Shown piece after piece: positions 10,110 through 21,305 of a stretch of 64,000 bases of DNA. The stretch is from contig QPMI01000599.1 in the NCBI GenBank assembly GCA_004431415.1, positions 186,001-250,000 of the forward strand, written 5' to 3'. How positions within the stretch are numbered: the first letter of the stretch is position 1; each line of letters begins with the position of its first letter. Below the pieces are notes generated by a model. That model saw only the letters and a program-made list of their open reading frames with translations, did not search any database and was not told the origin of the DNA. The position numbers and the translations under genes were made by a program. Source of the stretch: Cyanophora paradoxa. Lineage: Eukaryota; Glaucocystophyceae; Cyanophorales; Cyanophoraceae.

Positions 10110-13073
10110 ATGCGGGCAGCCGTGGCCGCGCTCGCCTTCGTGGCGGTGGTGGCGTCGGTGATAATCTCCAGCCTGGCGCAACCTCAGCTGGTGTTTCCGG
10201 AGGCGTGCGCCGGTAAGCTCCCCGGCCGGTAACTGCCCGCGCGAGTCGCTGGCGCTAGCTATAGCTCCCGGCCGCGCCGCGCGGCCGGACGAAAGCAAGC
10301 CACGTGCCCAAGCTGTGCATTCCTGACATTCCCCTGCCCGCGCGCAGCATTCTCGAAGACGAGCTGCAAGGTCCGGCCGGCCCGGCCCGCGACGCTCGTT
10401 CGTCTTGAGCCGCGAGCCCCTCTGATCGCCCGGCTCGATCACCTACTTTTTATCGCAGTCTTGCCTGTTCGCGCAGCAGGCGCGTGCTCCGCGCCCGCGC
10501 GCTGCCCCTGCGCTCTTCGCGCTCGCCCCGTCCGCTTTCTCCTCGAGCTCCGATTCCGGCCCGTCATCCCGTCGCGTGCGCAGGAGTACATGGCATGCAA
10601 GTGGTGCGGGGGCGCTGCGCCCAGCTGTATCGGGTGCGCAGCGCCCCCCCTGTCTTCAGACCGCGCGAGGCGCGCCGACGGACACGAATTTGATCCCGGG
10701 GCGGCGCGGCTCGCAGGCACTACAAGAACTCGGTGGACCTCGGCCTGACGTGCCCGGGGGACGCCAACGGGACGTTCCCGATGGACGCGTGCCCCTCGGA
10801 CCGGTACGAGGTCGTCTTCAACGCCCCCAAGTACGACCTCTACTGGGCCGACCTCGGCGCCGGCTCCATCTACGTCGCGTGCGAACGAAGCCTCCCCATC
10901 GCCGCGTCGCTCGTACCCCGGCTCACCGCTCGCCGCGCAGGTGGCAGAAGCCCGTCGACTTCTTCACCCCGGGCCCCTCGCAGAACCCGGGACCCCTTGA
11001 GGTGCCCCCGGCCGCCGCTGCCGCTGCCGCGCCGGCGGGATCGAATTCGGGGCCGCGCCGCTTCGCTCGCAGGACGGGAATGTCGAGCTCGTGCTGATGC
11101 GGGACGAGCCGCGCTGGGGTCCCGCCCGCCCCTACGCCGGCATCGCCAGCTCGGTGGCCCCCCCCCCCCCCCCCTTCCCCGAGGGACCCGAGTTCGAATC
11201 CGGGCGCGCAGGTCCCGAACGGGCAGGGGGCCCTGGACCGCCCCGGCATCCCGGTCCGCCCCCGCCTCTCGAGCCTCGCAGAGCCTTTTTCATGACCCCA
11301 GGTTGACCGCTTTCGCCGCAGAGGTGGCTCCTCGTCGGGGAGGGGTACTACGGCACGCCCCAGCCCCGCCCCGCCCCGCCCCGCGTCGACTCGTATCTGC
11401 CAGGCTGACCCGAGGCTCGCGCCGGCGCCCAGTGCGGTACCGCCTGGTGGACGCCTCGGGGGCCTCCCACACGTACCGCTCCCCCTCCTTCAGCGTCCGC
11501 CGTGCGCGCCCCTGAAGGAAGGGAGGAGAGGGCAGCCGAGGAGCCCCGCGCCTCGACCGTCGTCCGCAGAGACGAACAGCGGGAACTCGAACTCGAACTG
11601 GGACGAGAAGGCCGTCCTGCTGACCCAGAGCGCCCCCGCCTCCTCCCCTGACTGCGGGCGCGTGCCGCCGTACCCCCGAGCCATCCATTCCTTTTCTGTG
11701 TACCCCGCGGGCTTACCGCTTCGCCCCCGAGCGCAGCGCCTACGCCGTGCCCGCCTACTGCACCCTCACCTGCAAGCCCGCAAACGATACCTTCACGCTC
11801 AACTGCAACGTACCCCCTTCTCCCCTTCCCGCCTCCAAAACTGTTGAGAGCTGAACGGCGTACCCCTCCGCAGGTTCCCGCCGACTTGCGGCTTCCCGAC
11901 GAGCCGCCGGAGTCCGGTCGCCTGATTCTGAAGAATCGGTACCCCCTGCTCTCCGTTTCCACGTACCCCCCTCTCACCGCGATACCCCCCTCGCAGCTTT
12001 ACCTCGTTCAACGCGCGCACCCTCTTTATTTTCCTTTGCGCGCCCCCGCTCCGTTCCTGAAAACGTACCCCTCCCGCCTGGCGCAGTTTACGGTCACCTA
12101 CGGGAAGGACGGCGAACCGGTGCGAGCCTTTTCTCTCTTGTGTGTGGAACTCGCTGCATCTCAGTCGAGCTCACCGGCTTTTCAGACCATGAGCGCCACC
12201 TTCCTCGGCCCCGCGTTCGGACCGAGCGGAGTCACGGCGACCCTCGTCGAGTCCCGTACGCCACCGGAGCTTTCTCCCCCCGTCCTCGTCTCCTTCGTCC
12301 CGATCGGTAGCCCCAGAGGACGGCAAGTCCGCGGGGGCGTCTCTCGGGGGACCCTACTCCGTCCTCCTGCGCGAGCCGTACCCTGGAGAGACCCCCGCGG
12401 GCGGCCCCTCCCCCTCCCCCTCGCCCGGCGCCGGGCCCACGCCCCTCGACCTCTACCTGGTTCGAATCTTCGCAGCGCCTCTTAAGTTGGATGTCGTCTC
12501 TCTTACGCTCGGGCCCGCGTCAGGTGGCGGAGGACAGGAGCGCGGCGGGGGCGCAGGTGCCCTACACCGCCCAGGTCCCCTTCGAGCTCGCCCTGGGGCT
12601 CCTCCTCCCCACCTTCGGTTCGTCCGCGGCTTCCCCTCGGCTCGCTTCGAATTCGAGTTCGACGCGCTGCGGCAGGCACGAAGGCGGCGCCCACGCCGAC
12701 GCCCCTCGCCGCCGCGCCCTCGCCCTCGCCCTCGCCGAGCGCCGGCCCGACGCCCACGCCGGCCGCCGGGGGCGCCGACAAGGAGACCCCCACGCCCGCC
12801 CCTCCGACGACGGCCGCCTCGGCGCCGGCAACGCCGGTGCCCGCGCGGCCCTCAGCGCGCCCTGCCCCCTGCCCCCGCCTGACGGGTGCGGCAGGGGCCT
12901 CTAGCGCCGGGGTGAGCACGGGCACGATCATCGGCAGCGCCGTCGGGGGCGGTGTCGGGGCCCTCGCCATTGCCGGAGCCATTGCCGGCTTCGCCATCCG
13001 ACGCCGCCGCCTCGCCGCCAGCTCCGGCGGCCCCGCCCCGGCCGCCGCCCCCGCGGGGCCGGCCGCCGCCTGA
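10110..13073 (+). CDS. Type I membrane glycoprotein with Pro/Thr stalk
   Basis: The ATG at 10110 opens a clear signal peptide (MRAAVAALAFVAVVASVIIS). About a dozen short exons then give an extracellular part: HYKNSVDLGLTCPGDANGTF, DRYEVVFNAPKYDLYWADLG, WQKPVDFFTPGPSQNPGPLE, DGNVELVLMRDEPRWGP, RWLLVGEGYYGTP, RYRLVDASGASHTYRSPS and AYCTLTCKPANDTFTLNCN. The last of these is rich in Cys and N-glycosylation sites. A stalk rich in Pro, Thr and Ala follows (about 12,670-12,840, PTPTPLAAAPSPSPSPSAGP). It resembles a mucin-like, O-glycosylated spacer. One membrane helix follows (GTIIGSAVGGGVGALAIAGA, then IAGFA), then a stop-transfer RRRR and a short tail to the TGA at 13071. The donors GTACCCC and GTGCG recur here. 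The extracellular fold is not recognised, so it could be a surface receptor, adhesin or scale protein. Topology is confident; function is not. Confidence 0.75.
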
Positions 13074-13703
13074 GCGGGAGTGGGCGGGTCGGTGCCATCG
13101 CCTTGAGGCTCCAGCATGCGAGCTGCGTGCCTGTTTCCCCCCGGGTCAACGTTTGATCTAGATTCCTGGCTCGATGTAATTTCGTTTCGGTCTTCTGCTT
13201 TGCTAGCGCTAGCGCTTGAGCTTGGCCTTGAGCTATAGAAAACGTTAGGTCTCTGGACCTGTACAGAAATCTGAATCCGATCATGATCGTCAATTGCAAT
13301 ATGATCATGAATTGGCCATAGAAGGCGCTTCGAGCTCGAGCCAGAGCAATTGCAAGCGCCAGCGCTAGCTTTAGCGAGATCTACTTTCGGCCGCGGCCTC
13401 GGCGCCGGCCGCGCCGGGCCGCGGGCGGCGATGATCAATAAGAGTAGCTATAGCGCGGCGCCGGCCGCTGGCGAACTGGCGAACCGCAGCGGACTGCGCT
13501 GGCGAACTGGGGTACACCGTTGCCAAACGCCTCTCTTTTCGAAAGCCCCATCTCTCCCGGCCCGTCGATATCCCAGCAGACACGCAGAGAACGATATTGA
13601 GCCTCAGCCGAGCCTGAGCGACGCGCTGCCGGCAGCTAGCCACGCATCCAGCTCTACAGCACTCCGGCCCCAATTGTGTAGCATCGTCAGGGATATCAAG
13701 CAC
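13074..13703. other. Intergenic
   Basis: No gene is supported. The DNA has GCTAGCGCTAGCGC, GATCATGATC and CAATTG palindromic words between 13,200 and 13,440. The next plus-strand gene starts at 13,704. Confidence 0.55.
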
Positions 13704-14865
13704 ATGCCGAGGATGCGCTCAAAGTCGCCGCGGATCCTGCGTCAGGATGATCCGCTACGCGCCCTGCACGACGCCCTGGCCTCGCTGGATACACGCCTCG
13801 CCGGGCAGCGGCCTAGCACGGCGCGCCTCCACGAGCCCGCGGCGAGCTCCAGCAGCGCGCCCACTATGCGCTCCATCCAGCATCAGATCGTGGCGCTCAA
13901 GAACGCGTTCGGCGTCTTGAGCGACGTGGTGACGAACGAGCTTGTGAGCCTAGAAGATGAGAGAGAGCGGATGAAGAGGGTGCGCATGCGCCGTAGAGTC
14001 CGCTTCGTTCCGCGGGCGCGCGGTTCCTGAAGCTTAAGCCGGCACGCCGCAGAAGAGCGAGCGGCTGCAAGATGAGGTGGAGGGGCTGCGGCGGGAGCTC
14101 GAGTCCGTTCGGAGGACGTCGAACGCGAACGTACGCGGTGTGGTCCTTCCCGCCCCTGCGCCCGCAACCGACCGCGCGCCGCCCCGCAGGCGCAGCAGGC
14201 CGCGCAGTCGATCGAGGACCTCGAGGCGAGCGTCGCGAGGCTCCAACTCGCGTGCGCCGTCCCGCCACACCGCGACCCCGCAGAGCCCGAAGCGAGCCCG
14301 CGCAGCTCGCAGCGGGTGCGGGTCCAGGACGAGACGATCGCCGCCCTCGAGGCGCGGCTGAAGGCGCTCGAGAGCGGCCAGGCGGACGCCCTCCGCGTGC
14401 GTCCGCCCGCCCCGCGCCGTCGGAAAGGAAAGAGACGAAGGGGCCGGGCGCAGACGGCGGGAGACGCGCAGCGGATGGCGCGGGCGGCGGCGGAGCGCGT
14501 GGAGGCGGGCCGCGGGGACGCCGAGCGATCCGTCGTCGAGACGCGCGCCCTCGCCGCCAGCGTGCGCCCGCGCCGCTCGCTCGGCGCTCGGCCTCGCCCC
14601 GAAGTCGACGCGGGGGCAGGTGCGGGCGCTGGAGGAGGCGCAGGGGGCGGCGAAGGTGCAGGTCGCCGTGGCCCTCGCCGAGCACCGCTCCGACCTCCTC
14701 AAGGTCCGCACCTCAAATCCGAGCCCCCTCCGCTCGCCGCCGATCTGATCCCAACCGGCCGGCGCCGGCGCCGCGGTCGAGCAGGTGAGCCGGAACCTGC
14801 AGCACGTGAGCGAGGTCTTCGCCATCCGCCTCGGCGTGCCCCCCTCCTCCCTCGGCATCGCCTGA
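13704..14865 (+). CDS. Small coiled-coil protein
   Basis: The ATG at 13704 gives MPRMRSKSPRILRQDDPLRA. Exon 1 ends at 13,979. The intron 13,980-14,052 begins GTGCGCATG and ends CACGCCGCAG. Exon 2 (14,053-14,130) continues the same heptad pattern (KSERLQDEVEGLRRELESVR), and exon 3 starts at 14,190 (AQQAAQSIEDLEASVARLQL). Later exons give RVQDETIAALEARLKALESG and EEAQGAAKVQVAVALAEHRS. The C-terminus is EQVSRNLQHVSEVFAIRLGV to the TGA at 14863. The unbroken coiled coil across exon joins is good support for the first three exons. The part from 14,400 to 14,600 is less sure. The N-terminus is basic and Ser/Pro-rich. The protein is probably structural, but no family was recognised. Confidence 0.7.
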
Positions 14866-15675
14866 CGCCCCTCCCGAGCGCGCTCTGCATCGATTTGTTT
14901 CATAAATTTAAACACGCACACTTTACGGAGCGGGGGAGATTCAAATCACAGCATCTAGATCTGCATCCTGCATTATACCTACATAGAAGCCGAAATCGAA
15001 TGGATTGGGACGTCGACGCGAACCTCGACCGGCACCGGCAAAATCGATCTTGGCTACAGCCGCTGAGCTACAGATCTAACCGTCGAGCTGGCAAAGATAT
15101 ACATATATATATACTCGGATCCTACCCTGCATGCTACGCGTAAACATGTACAAATCGCCATCTGCACCCTTCATAGCCAAAGCTCTACAACAGGATCCGG
15201 ACTCCGGATCCGAGGCCCCGGGACCGGGCACGAATTCGAAAGCCCGAACTACACACTACTGAGATACTTCTAGATACTGAGAAAGCCCCGGGCCCGAACT
15301 ATGCAGAAGTACAGACCCTGAGATACTTCTAGAAAATGTATAGATGTACTCACACTGCGAAGCTCCAACCTGAATCGAAAAGAGCTAACACATAAGCGAT
15401 TCAAAAAACACATCCACGATGCCCATGGCCATGGCTGTATACGTAAAGCGGACGAAAACTAGACCTATGGTACAATGTCCGATCTAAATAAACAGAGGGC
15501 GTTGGAGCCGCTCTGGCAAAATTGGAAGAGAATCCTTTGATCGAAAGCTGCGAAAAATGCGACAACATTAACGATGGACCAATGCTTCGAATTCGAAAGA
15601 AGAAAGTCTTCGAAAGAGGAAATGTCTGCGGGACCAGGCGGCGCGATGCAGATGCGCGGGGGCGGGCCGGGGGCC
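14866..15675. other. Intergenic, lower GC
   Basis: This lies between the 3' ends of two convergent genes. No coding signal was seen. It contains GGATCCGGACTCCGGATCC (about 15,193), short ATATAT tracts near 15,100, and a repeated GAGATACTTCTAGA string (15,261 and 15,321). Confidence 0.55.
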
Positions 15676-17449
15676 CTACGGGGCGAGCCGGAGGGCGAGG
15701 AGGCTGCGGATCTGCTCGAGGGGATCCGGGCCCGCGCTCGGGCGCTGGGAGCCGAGCTCGAGGGGCGGGAGGGGCGGGCAGTGGGCGGGGCCGCCCGCCC
15801 CCGCCGCGGGGAGGGGCGCGGCGGCGGCCGTGGGGGGGGCCCTCTCCGCGAGGAGCTGGCTGAGCCGCTGCTGCAGCGCCGCCCGCCGGAGGCCCATCGA
15901 GGCGCCCAAGGCCTCGCAGCTCGCCTCGTCCGCCTCGGGTACCCCGGCCGCGCAGGCCCCGCGCCCCGCGGCAGCGCTGCGGCGCGGCGGCGCGGCCCCG
16001 CGGGACGCGGCCGGCCCGCGGCGGGGGAGCGCTGCCGTGGCATCTCGTGGGCCGCCAAGGACCGGAAGAGGGCCTGGGGAGTCGCGCAGCCCAGGGGCAC
16101 GTCTGCCACTCGAGATCAGGGGGGGGGGAGTCCGGCTGGGAAAAGCGACGTACCCTCCCAATGCCGCATGTGGGGTACGCTGGCGCCCGAGCCTCGCGGA
16201 GACGCCGGGCTCGAATCTGAAGAGGTGCGGTTGGAGGGCCAGGGGGCCGGGCCCGTCGTGATCGCGTCCAGCAGGTTCAGGAGGAAGGCGAGGGGTACGT
16301 CGTCGCCGAGGCCGGCGTCGACGGCGAGCAGGCGGACCGCCACCCCGGCCTCGCACCCCGCGATGTGCTGCGCGTACTGCGGTGCGCGTTACGATCAGGG
16401 TCGCGGTTCGGCCGGATCAAATCTCGCGGGCGGGGATCGAATTAAGATTCACTGAGTCAGGTCGCGCGCACGTGGTTCGAGAGGCTCTCTATGGAGCGCT
16501 CGAAGCTCTCGCGGCTCATGGTCGCGCACTGCCCGGGACCGGCGTCCACGCGCCAGTTCGCCTGCGGGATCGAATTCGAATCAGTCGAATGTTGAGCGGC
16601 GGAGCGGCGGCGGGGCGCACTCGGCAGAGTGTGTTGGCCTCCTCGAGGCTCCACTCGGCGGCGGTGCACGTGGCGCGGGAGAGCGCGTGGTGGAAGCCCT
16701 GCGCGGACGGCGACGTCAGATTTTTCGGTGTCTTCACTTCGTTTCCGATTCGGGCCGTTCGCACCTGGTAGTGGGAGAAACTGATGCGACGCGAGGAAAT
16801 CGAGGATGCGGCGCGGGATCCCGCTCGCGAGGGCGCGCTCGCGGCCGAGACCGACGCGAAGGTCAAATTGCCGCGAGCGACGGCGCTCCACAGCTGTCAA
16901 GCGCATTCAGCGGGTGGAAAAAAGCCTTACACCCACAGCGAACGGGCAACGAACCAGGCGAATAACGACCGGGCGGCTGAGATGCTCGAGCTCAATGGGC
17001 TGCTCATCGACTGCAATTGCGATTGGTGCCGACAGCGCCGACAGTTGCGGCGAAGCCGGGCAGCTCGACGACGTAGACGAGCTTGACGATCGCTCTGATG
17101 CCGAATTGGAGGAGCCGTCGGACAGGCAAGGAGGACCCCCGTGGACGGAGTCCAACTCGCTGAGGTCGGCTGCGGAAGCTGACTTCCGAGCGAGGGCCGC
17201 GGGAGAGAGTTTGTACATGTTTCGGGCGCGCCGTTCGACCGGCAGCTCGCACGCAGCCCCAGGCAACGCGAAAATCAGTTTCGTTTCTGTAGAGCTGACG
17301 GTGGTCGCGTCGACATCGAGGCTCCCAGCCGGCGGCGGCGTCGCGGCTGCGGCCGCGGCCGGCGCGGCGGCTGCTGTGGCCGGCGCGGCGGCGGCGGCGG
17401 GTGCGAGAGTCGCCGTACGCAAGAGCTTCTTCAGGAAGTCTATCGCCAT
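15676..17449 (-). CDS. Unknown family, paralogue 1 (of the gene at 44.3 kb)
   Basis: The start is set at ATG 17447-17449 (MAIDFLKKLLRTATLAP), because the same Met opens the second paralogue and an in-frame stop lies upstream. An Ala-rich stretch and a Ser-rich acidic region follow (LSPAALARKSASAADLSELD). The conserved blocks are in later exons: QGFHHALSRATCTAAEWSLE (about 16,700), NWRVDAGPGQCATMSRESFE (about 16,540), QYAQHIAGCEAGVAVRLLAV with DAGLGDDVPLAFLLNLLDAI (about 16,380-16,250), EVPLGCATPQALFRSLAAHE (about 16,100), and RAALQQRLSQLLAE near the end. The stop is TAG at 15676-15678. These blocks match paralogue 2 block by block, which strongly supports real coding exons in both. No known domain was recognised. 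The blocks look helical and soluble, with long low-complexity linkers. Confidence 0.72.
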
Positions 17450-17940
17450 GGCGTTCTCCAAGGCAGCGTCGGACGGCGCTCTTCACTCGCTGATCGAACT
17501 CTTCGGTGACATGTACACGGCTAGCGCGATGCTGGCATCATGCTGCTGCTCCGCCGCGGCAGCTGCGCCGCCTGCGCGATATTGACGTACATTTTGATGA
17601 TCAGCTGTCGGCTACCGCTTAAGGCCCGCGGCGGCCGCGCCGCGGCCAGCATCAAGGATATCGATCAAACTGACGTCAACTGCGGCTTGCGAACGCTTGT
17701 ACCCCGGGTTCCGAACAGCCTGAGGCCTGTAGAGCCTCTGAATTCGTTTTCGAATTCTTCGTCTGTAGAAAAAACCTCTGTTCGTTTGCAGAGCCCGAAA
17801 AACCCTCAGTTAGTTTGTAGAGCCTCTGTCGAAACTTGGATTTCGAAAACCCGGATTCGAAGCTGAAGGAGAAGGAAGACCGTCCTTCACCTCATTATGA
17901 ATTCGAAACCGCAGCCTGGCAGCCCTAAATGCTTCGAGCT
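17450..17940. other. Intergenic between two minus-strand genes
   Basis: This lies upstream of paralogue 1 and downstream of the next gene. Between 17,715 and 17,860 there is a loose internal repeat built on AGAGCCTCTG and TTTGCAGAGCC/TTTGTAGAGCC with GAATTCGTTTTCGAATTC. No gene was seen. Confidence 0.5.
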
Positions 17941-19570
17941 TCAGCCCGCGGGGGACTCCCCCCCGCTGCTGCCGCTGCCGCTGTTCCGCCTGCCCCGCAG
18001 CGTTGTGTCCAGCCTGAGGACGTTGACCTCGCCGGGATCGCCGCGCCGCACCGACCGGGGCGCCGCCGGTGGCCGCCCCGCCCTCAGCGACGCCCCGAGC
18101 GACGTCGGCGCGGCCGGGCCCTCCGAGGGCGGAGCGACGGGGGCGGGGGAGGCCTCGGGCGCGAGGGGATCGGCGGCGGACGGGGGCGGCGGGTGCGCCT
18201 CGGAGGGGGCCACGGAGGACTGGGAGGAGCGCATGCGGGCGCGCTCCTCGATGCGGGCCTCGTCCCTCCGCGCCTCGCTCAGCAGCCGCTGCAGCTCCTC
18301 CGGGGCCAGCTGCGCCGGCCGCGGCGTCTCGTAGAGCTCCTGCCGACCCGGGGTAAGGGGTGAGGGTGGGGCCGGGCGGGGGGTGCGGCGGACGCGTATG
18401 CGGTCGTGGATGGCGCGGAGGCGCTCCTTCCCTTCGCGCTCCTCGCGCTGCGGCCGGAGGAAGTCGTCCTTCCCCGACTCCGTCTTCACCGTCGCCGTCG
18501 TCCCTGCGCCCCCGCCCCCGCTCTCGGGCGGCCTCGCCGAGCTCCGAAGCGGCCGGAGAGGGCGCACCGGTGGAGGCCGTGGTGCGGGAGCTGCCGGCCG
18601 TCCTCGCTGTGCGCGCGGTCGCCCACCCCACCGACCCGCACTCGCTCAGCTCCGCCCACATCTCGTCCGGCACGATCGCCTTCGGCCCGAGCCGGTGAGC
18701 GAGTGTACCCCCGGCCCGCGAGGGGGGTACGGGGGTGCGCCACCTGCAGCCTCGCGTCGATCTCGTCCATGCGGCTCGCGTCCTCCTCCGTGGGAACGAA
18801 GCCGTCCCCGGGCCCGCCCGGCCCCGCCTCGTCCTGCGGCGCGGTACCCCGTGAGCCGGACCCGTCATCCCCTTCAGGAAGGGTACGCGGATCGCACCCT
18901 GTTCAGGATCTCGTCTACCCGGGCCTGGGCCTCCGGGTCCAGAATGAAGAACTTGGCCAGGGGGCCCAGCTCCGCGTTCCTGCCGGGTGTACCCCGCTCG
19001 GCCCGGGCCGCGGGGCCGGGAGCGGGGCGAGCGAGGCGTGCGCTCGCCTCTGGCCGAAGTCCGTCCCGTTCGAGCGGCCCGACGCCCACCTGGGCCACGC
19101 GCGCGCGCCTCAGAGGGGGCGGCGGTGGGAGGCGGCGGGGAGGGCACGTCGCGGCGCTGCCGGCGTGGCTGGGGGCGACGCTGGAGGCCGACGAGCGCAG
19201 CGCGTTGCGGATCGCCCGGTGCGAGGAGCGCGGCGGCGGGCCTGCCGCCGCTCGCTCGCCCGGGGGGGAGGGGGCCCGGCGGGGGGCGCACCCTCCGTGA
19301 GGAACGTTCGCCCGCCCGTGGACGACGAAGGGAGCGAGTCCGACATGGACGACCGCGCGCTGGCGGGAGGCGGCCCCTGCGCCTCCGCCTGGGCCTGGGC
19401 CTGGGCCTGGGCCTGGGCCTGGGCAGTGGCGGCTGCTGCGGCGGCTGCTGCGGCGGCGGCGGCGGAGAGCTGGCGGGCCTCCCGCGCGCGCCTCGTCACT
19501 GCCGCCAGCTGCGCGGGGCGCGCGAGGGCGCCTCAGCGAGGCGGGGGCCGGGGAAGGAAAGCAGGGGTCG

Positions 19571-19605
<35 letters not shown>

Positions 19606-21055
19606 TGGGCGTCGAGCTCCCGCATCCGCGCCATCTCCTTCTGGAACCTCGCCTCCTCTTCGGGCTGCCCGGGGCCCCTCAGGGGAGCACGGGGGGAGGG
19701 CGCGAGAGGCGCTCCTCGCACCTTCCGCGCCCCCTCCTCCTCCCCCTCCTCGGGCTTCGGCGGCAGCCGGTCCCGCTGCGCTCCGGGCGTCGGTACCCCC
19801 GCCCCTTGGGAAACGCGGTACCCCCACCTCCAAGAAGAGCCTCCGGGCCTCGCCGAAGCCTCCCTCGAGGGCCTCCGCCTCGGCGGCCTCCGCTTCCGTC
19901 ATCTTCGCGCGGGGTAAGGAGCGGGCGAGGTTTCTTTATGGGGGGGTTGGGGGGTTGGGGGGGTTGGGGGGGGGGGGGGGGGTAACGCCGCGCGCCATTC
20001 CGTCCACGACCGATTCGAACTCGCCGAAGTCGACGAGCGGCTGGCCCTCGTCGTCCACGCGCCTGCAGCGCGGCGGGGATGAGAGAACGGGCGCCAGCCG
20101 GACTCGAGCCGGGGCAGCGCACTTCCTGACGTTCTCGACGAAGGCTCCGAGGTAGTCCCGGATGGACGCCTGCGCCGAGGGCTCAGAAGCCCGCTGCGGA
20201 TCCCTCCGGATTCGAACCCGGGCCCGCTCGCCTGGCTCATGGCGACTTCCATCATCCGCCGCTCGAAAGCCTCCGCCTCGTCCCGCGCGCTCTCGAGCTC
20301 CAAGTCGCCCTGCCTCGCGTCTAAAAAAATGGGGCGGAGGGGGAGGGGGGTGATTCCAGGGGTGTGACCTCGTCGAGGCCGGCGGCGTCCGCCCCGCGCT
20401 CCGGCGGGGCGATGGGGGGTACAGCCGGCGGCTCCCCCCGCTCCGCCCGCTCCGCCTGCTCCAGGTCCCTCGCTATCTCCTCCTCCAGCGCACGCATCCG
20501 GCTCCTGCGCCGGCGCCGGGGATGGGATCCCGTCCGCGCGGCCGACGGGACCCCACCCGGCGCACCGCTTGACGAAGTCAGGTACCATGCGCCTCTCCTC
20601 CTCGTCCTCTTCGTCTTCCGGCTCCGGCGGACGCTCTTCGTCCTCGTACCCGTCGCGCTCGAGCTCTTCCGCCCACGCGGGCGCCGCGGGCGGCGGTTGC
20701 GGGCCGTCCGCCGACGCCGGAGGCGCCGCGGCTTCCGGCATGGGCGGAACGGGCAGCTCGGGATCGTCCGGCGAGGCCGCGCGCTGCGGGTCGCTTCCGT
20801 CGTCGTTCTGCGCGGCGATCGGTCGACTGGCTTTGTGAGTGGGGCTGCGCTCGGCCGCCCGCACCGCCGCAGACGAGAAGGACGTGCTCGTCAGGAACGT
20901 GCGACGGGGACGGAAGGGATCTGCAAGCAAGCGGCCTGAGCTGCTGCGGGGACGGCCGCTGCTGCGGGAGGTACCGGCGGATGAGAGCTTTTCCTGCGGC
21001 GGCGGGGCGGAGGATGCGGGGGACAGGCGAGCGGCGCCGGGCCGCTCGGAGCTCA
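17941..21055 (-). CDS. Acidic coiled-coil protein, unknown family
   Basis: The start is ATG 21053-21055 (MSSERPGAARLSPASSAPPP). The protein then shows a Pro/Ala region, a very acidic block (EDEEDEEERRMVPDFVKRC) and a chain of charged helices: SRMRALEEEIARDLEQAERA, ELESARDEAEAFERRMMEVA, SIRDYLGAFVENVRK joined to RVDDEGQPLVDFGEFESVVD, EAAEAEALEGGFGEARRLFL, EEEARFQKEMARMRELDAQ joined to LAAVTRRAREARQLS, a Gln-Ala repeat, GPLAKFFILDPEAQARVDEI, EDASRMDEIDARLQ, KAIVPDEMWAELSECG and ELYETPRPAQLAPEELQRLL. The stop is TGA at 17941. The DAQ/LAAV join needs a GC-AG intron that carries a 30-base homopolymer. It resembles ciliary or cytoskeletal coiled-coil proteins in general character only. I could not assign a family. 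It is divergent from RanBPM, whose exons start about 250 bases away. Confidence 0.65.
19391..19424. repeat. Hexamer tandem repeat coding Gln-Ala
   Basis: GGGCCT is repeated about five and a half times. Read on the minus strand it codes alternating Gln and Ala inside the acidic coiled-coil gene, next to an Ala run. Confidence 0.85.
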
Positions 21056-21305
21056 TTGGCGCGGCGCTCTGCTTCACGGGCACCTGCAGCTAGCGTGAGC
21101 GAGCGCCAGGGACCGGCGGGCGGCGTGGGCGATGGGCGCCCACCGTGCGGACAACCACAGGACGCGCGGCCCCTGCAGAGCTGGAGCGTGCTGCGCCCAC
21201 CTTATCCGACTTAGTCGATGTGGAGGACGACGGCCTCGCGCTCGGCGTTTGCCTGCGAGCGCTGGTTTGAGCCGGCGCATACGCGAGGCCGCGGCGCCTC
21301 AGCAG

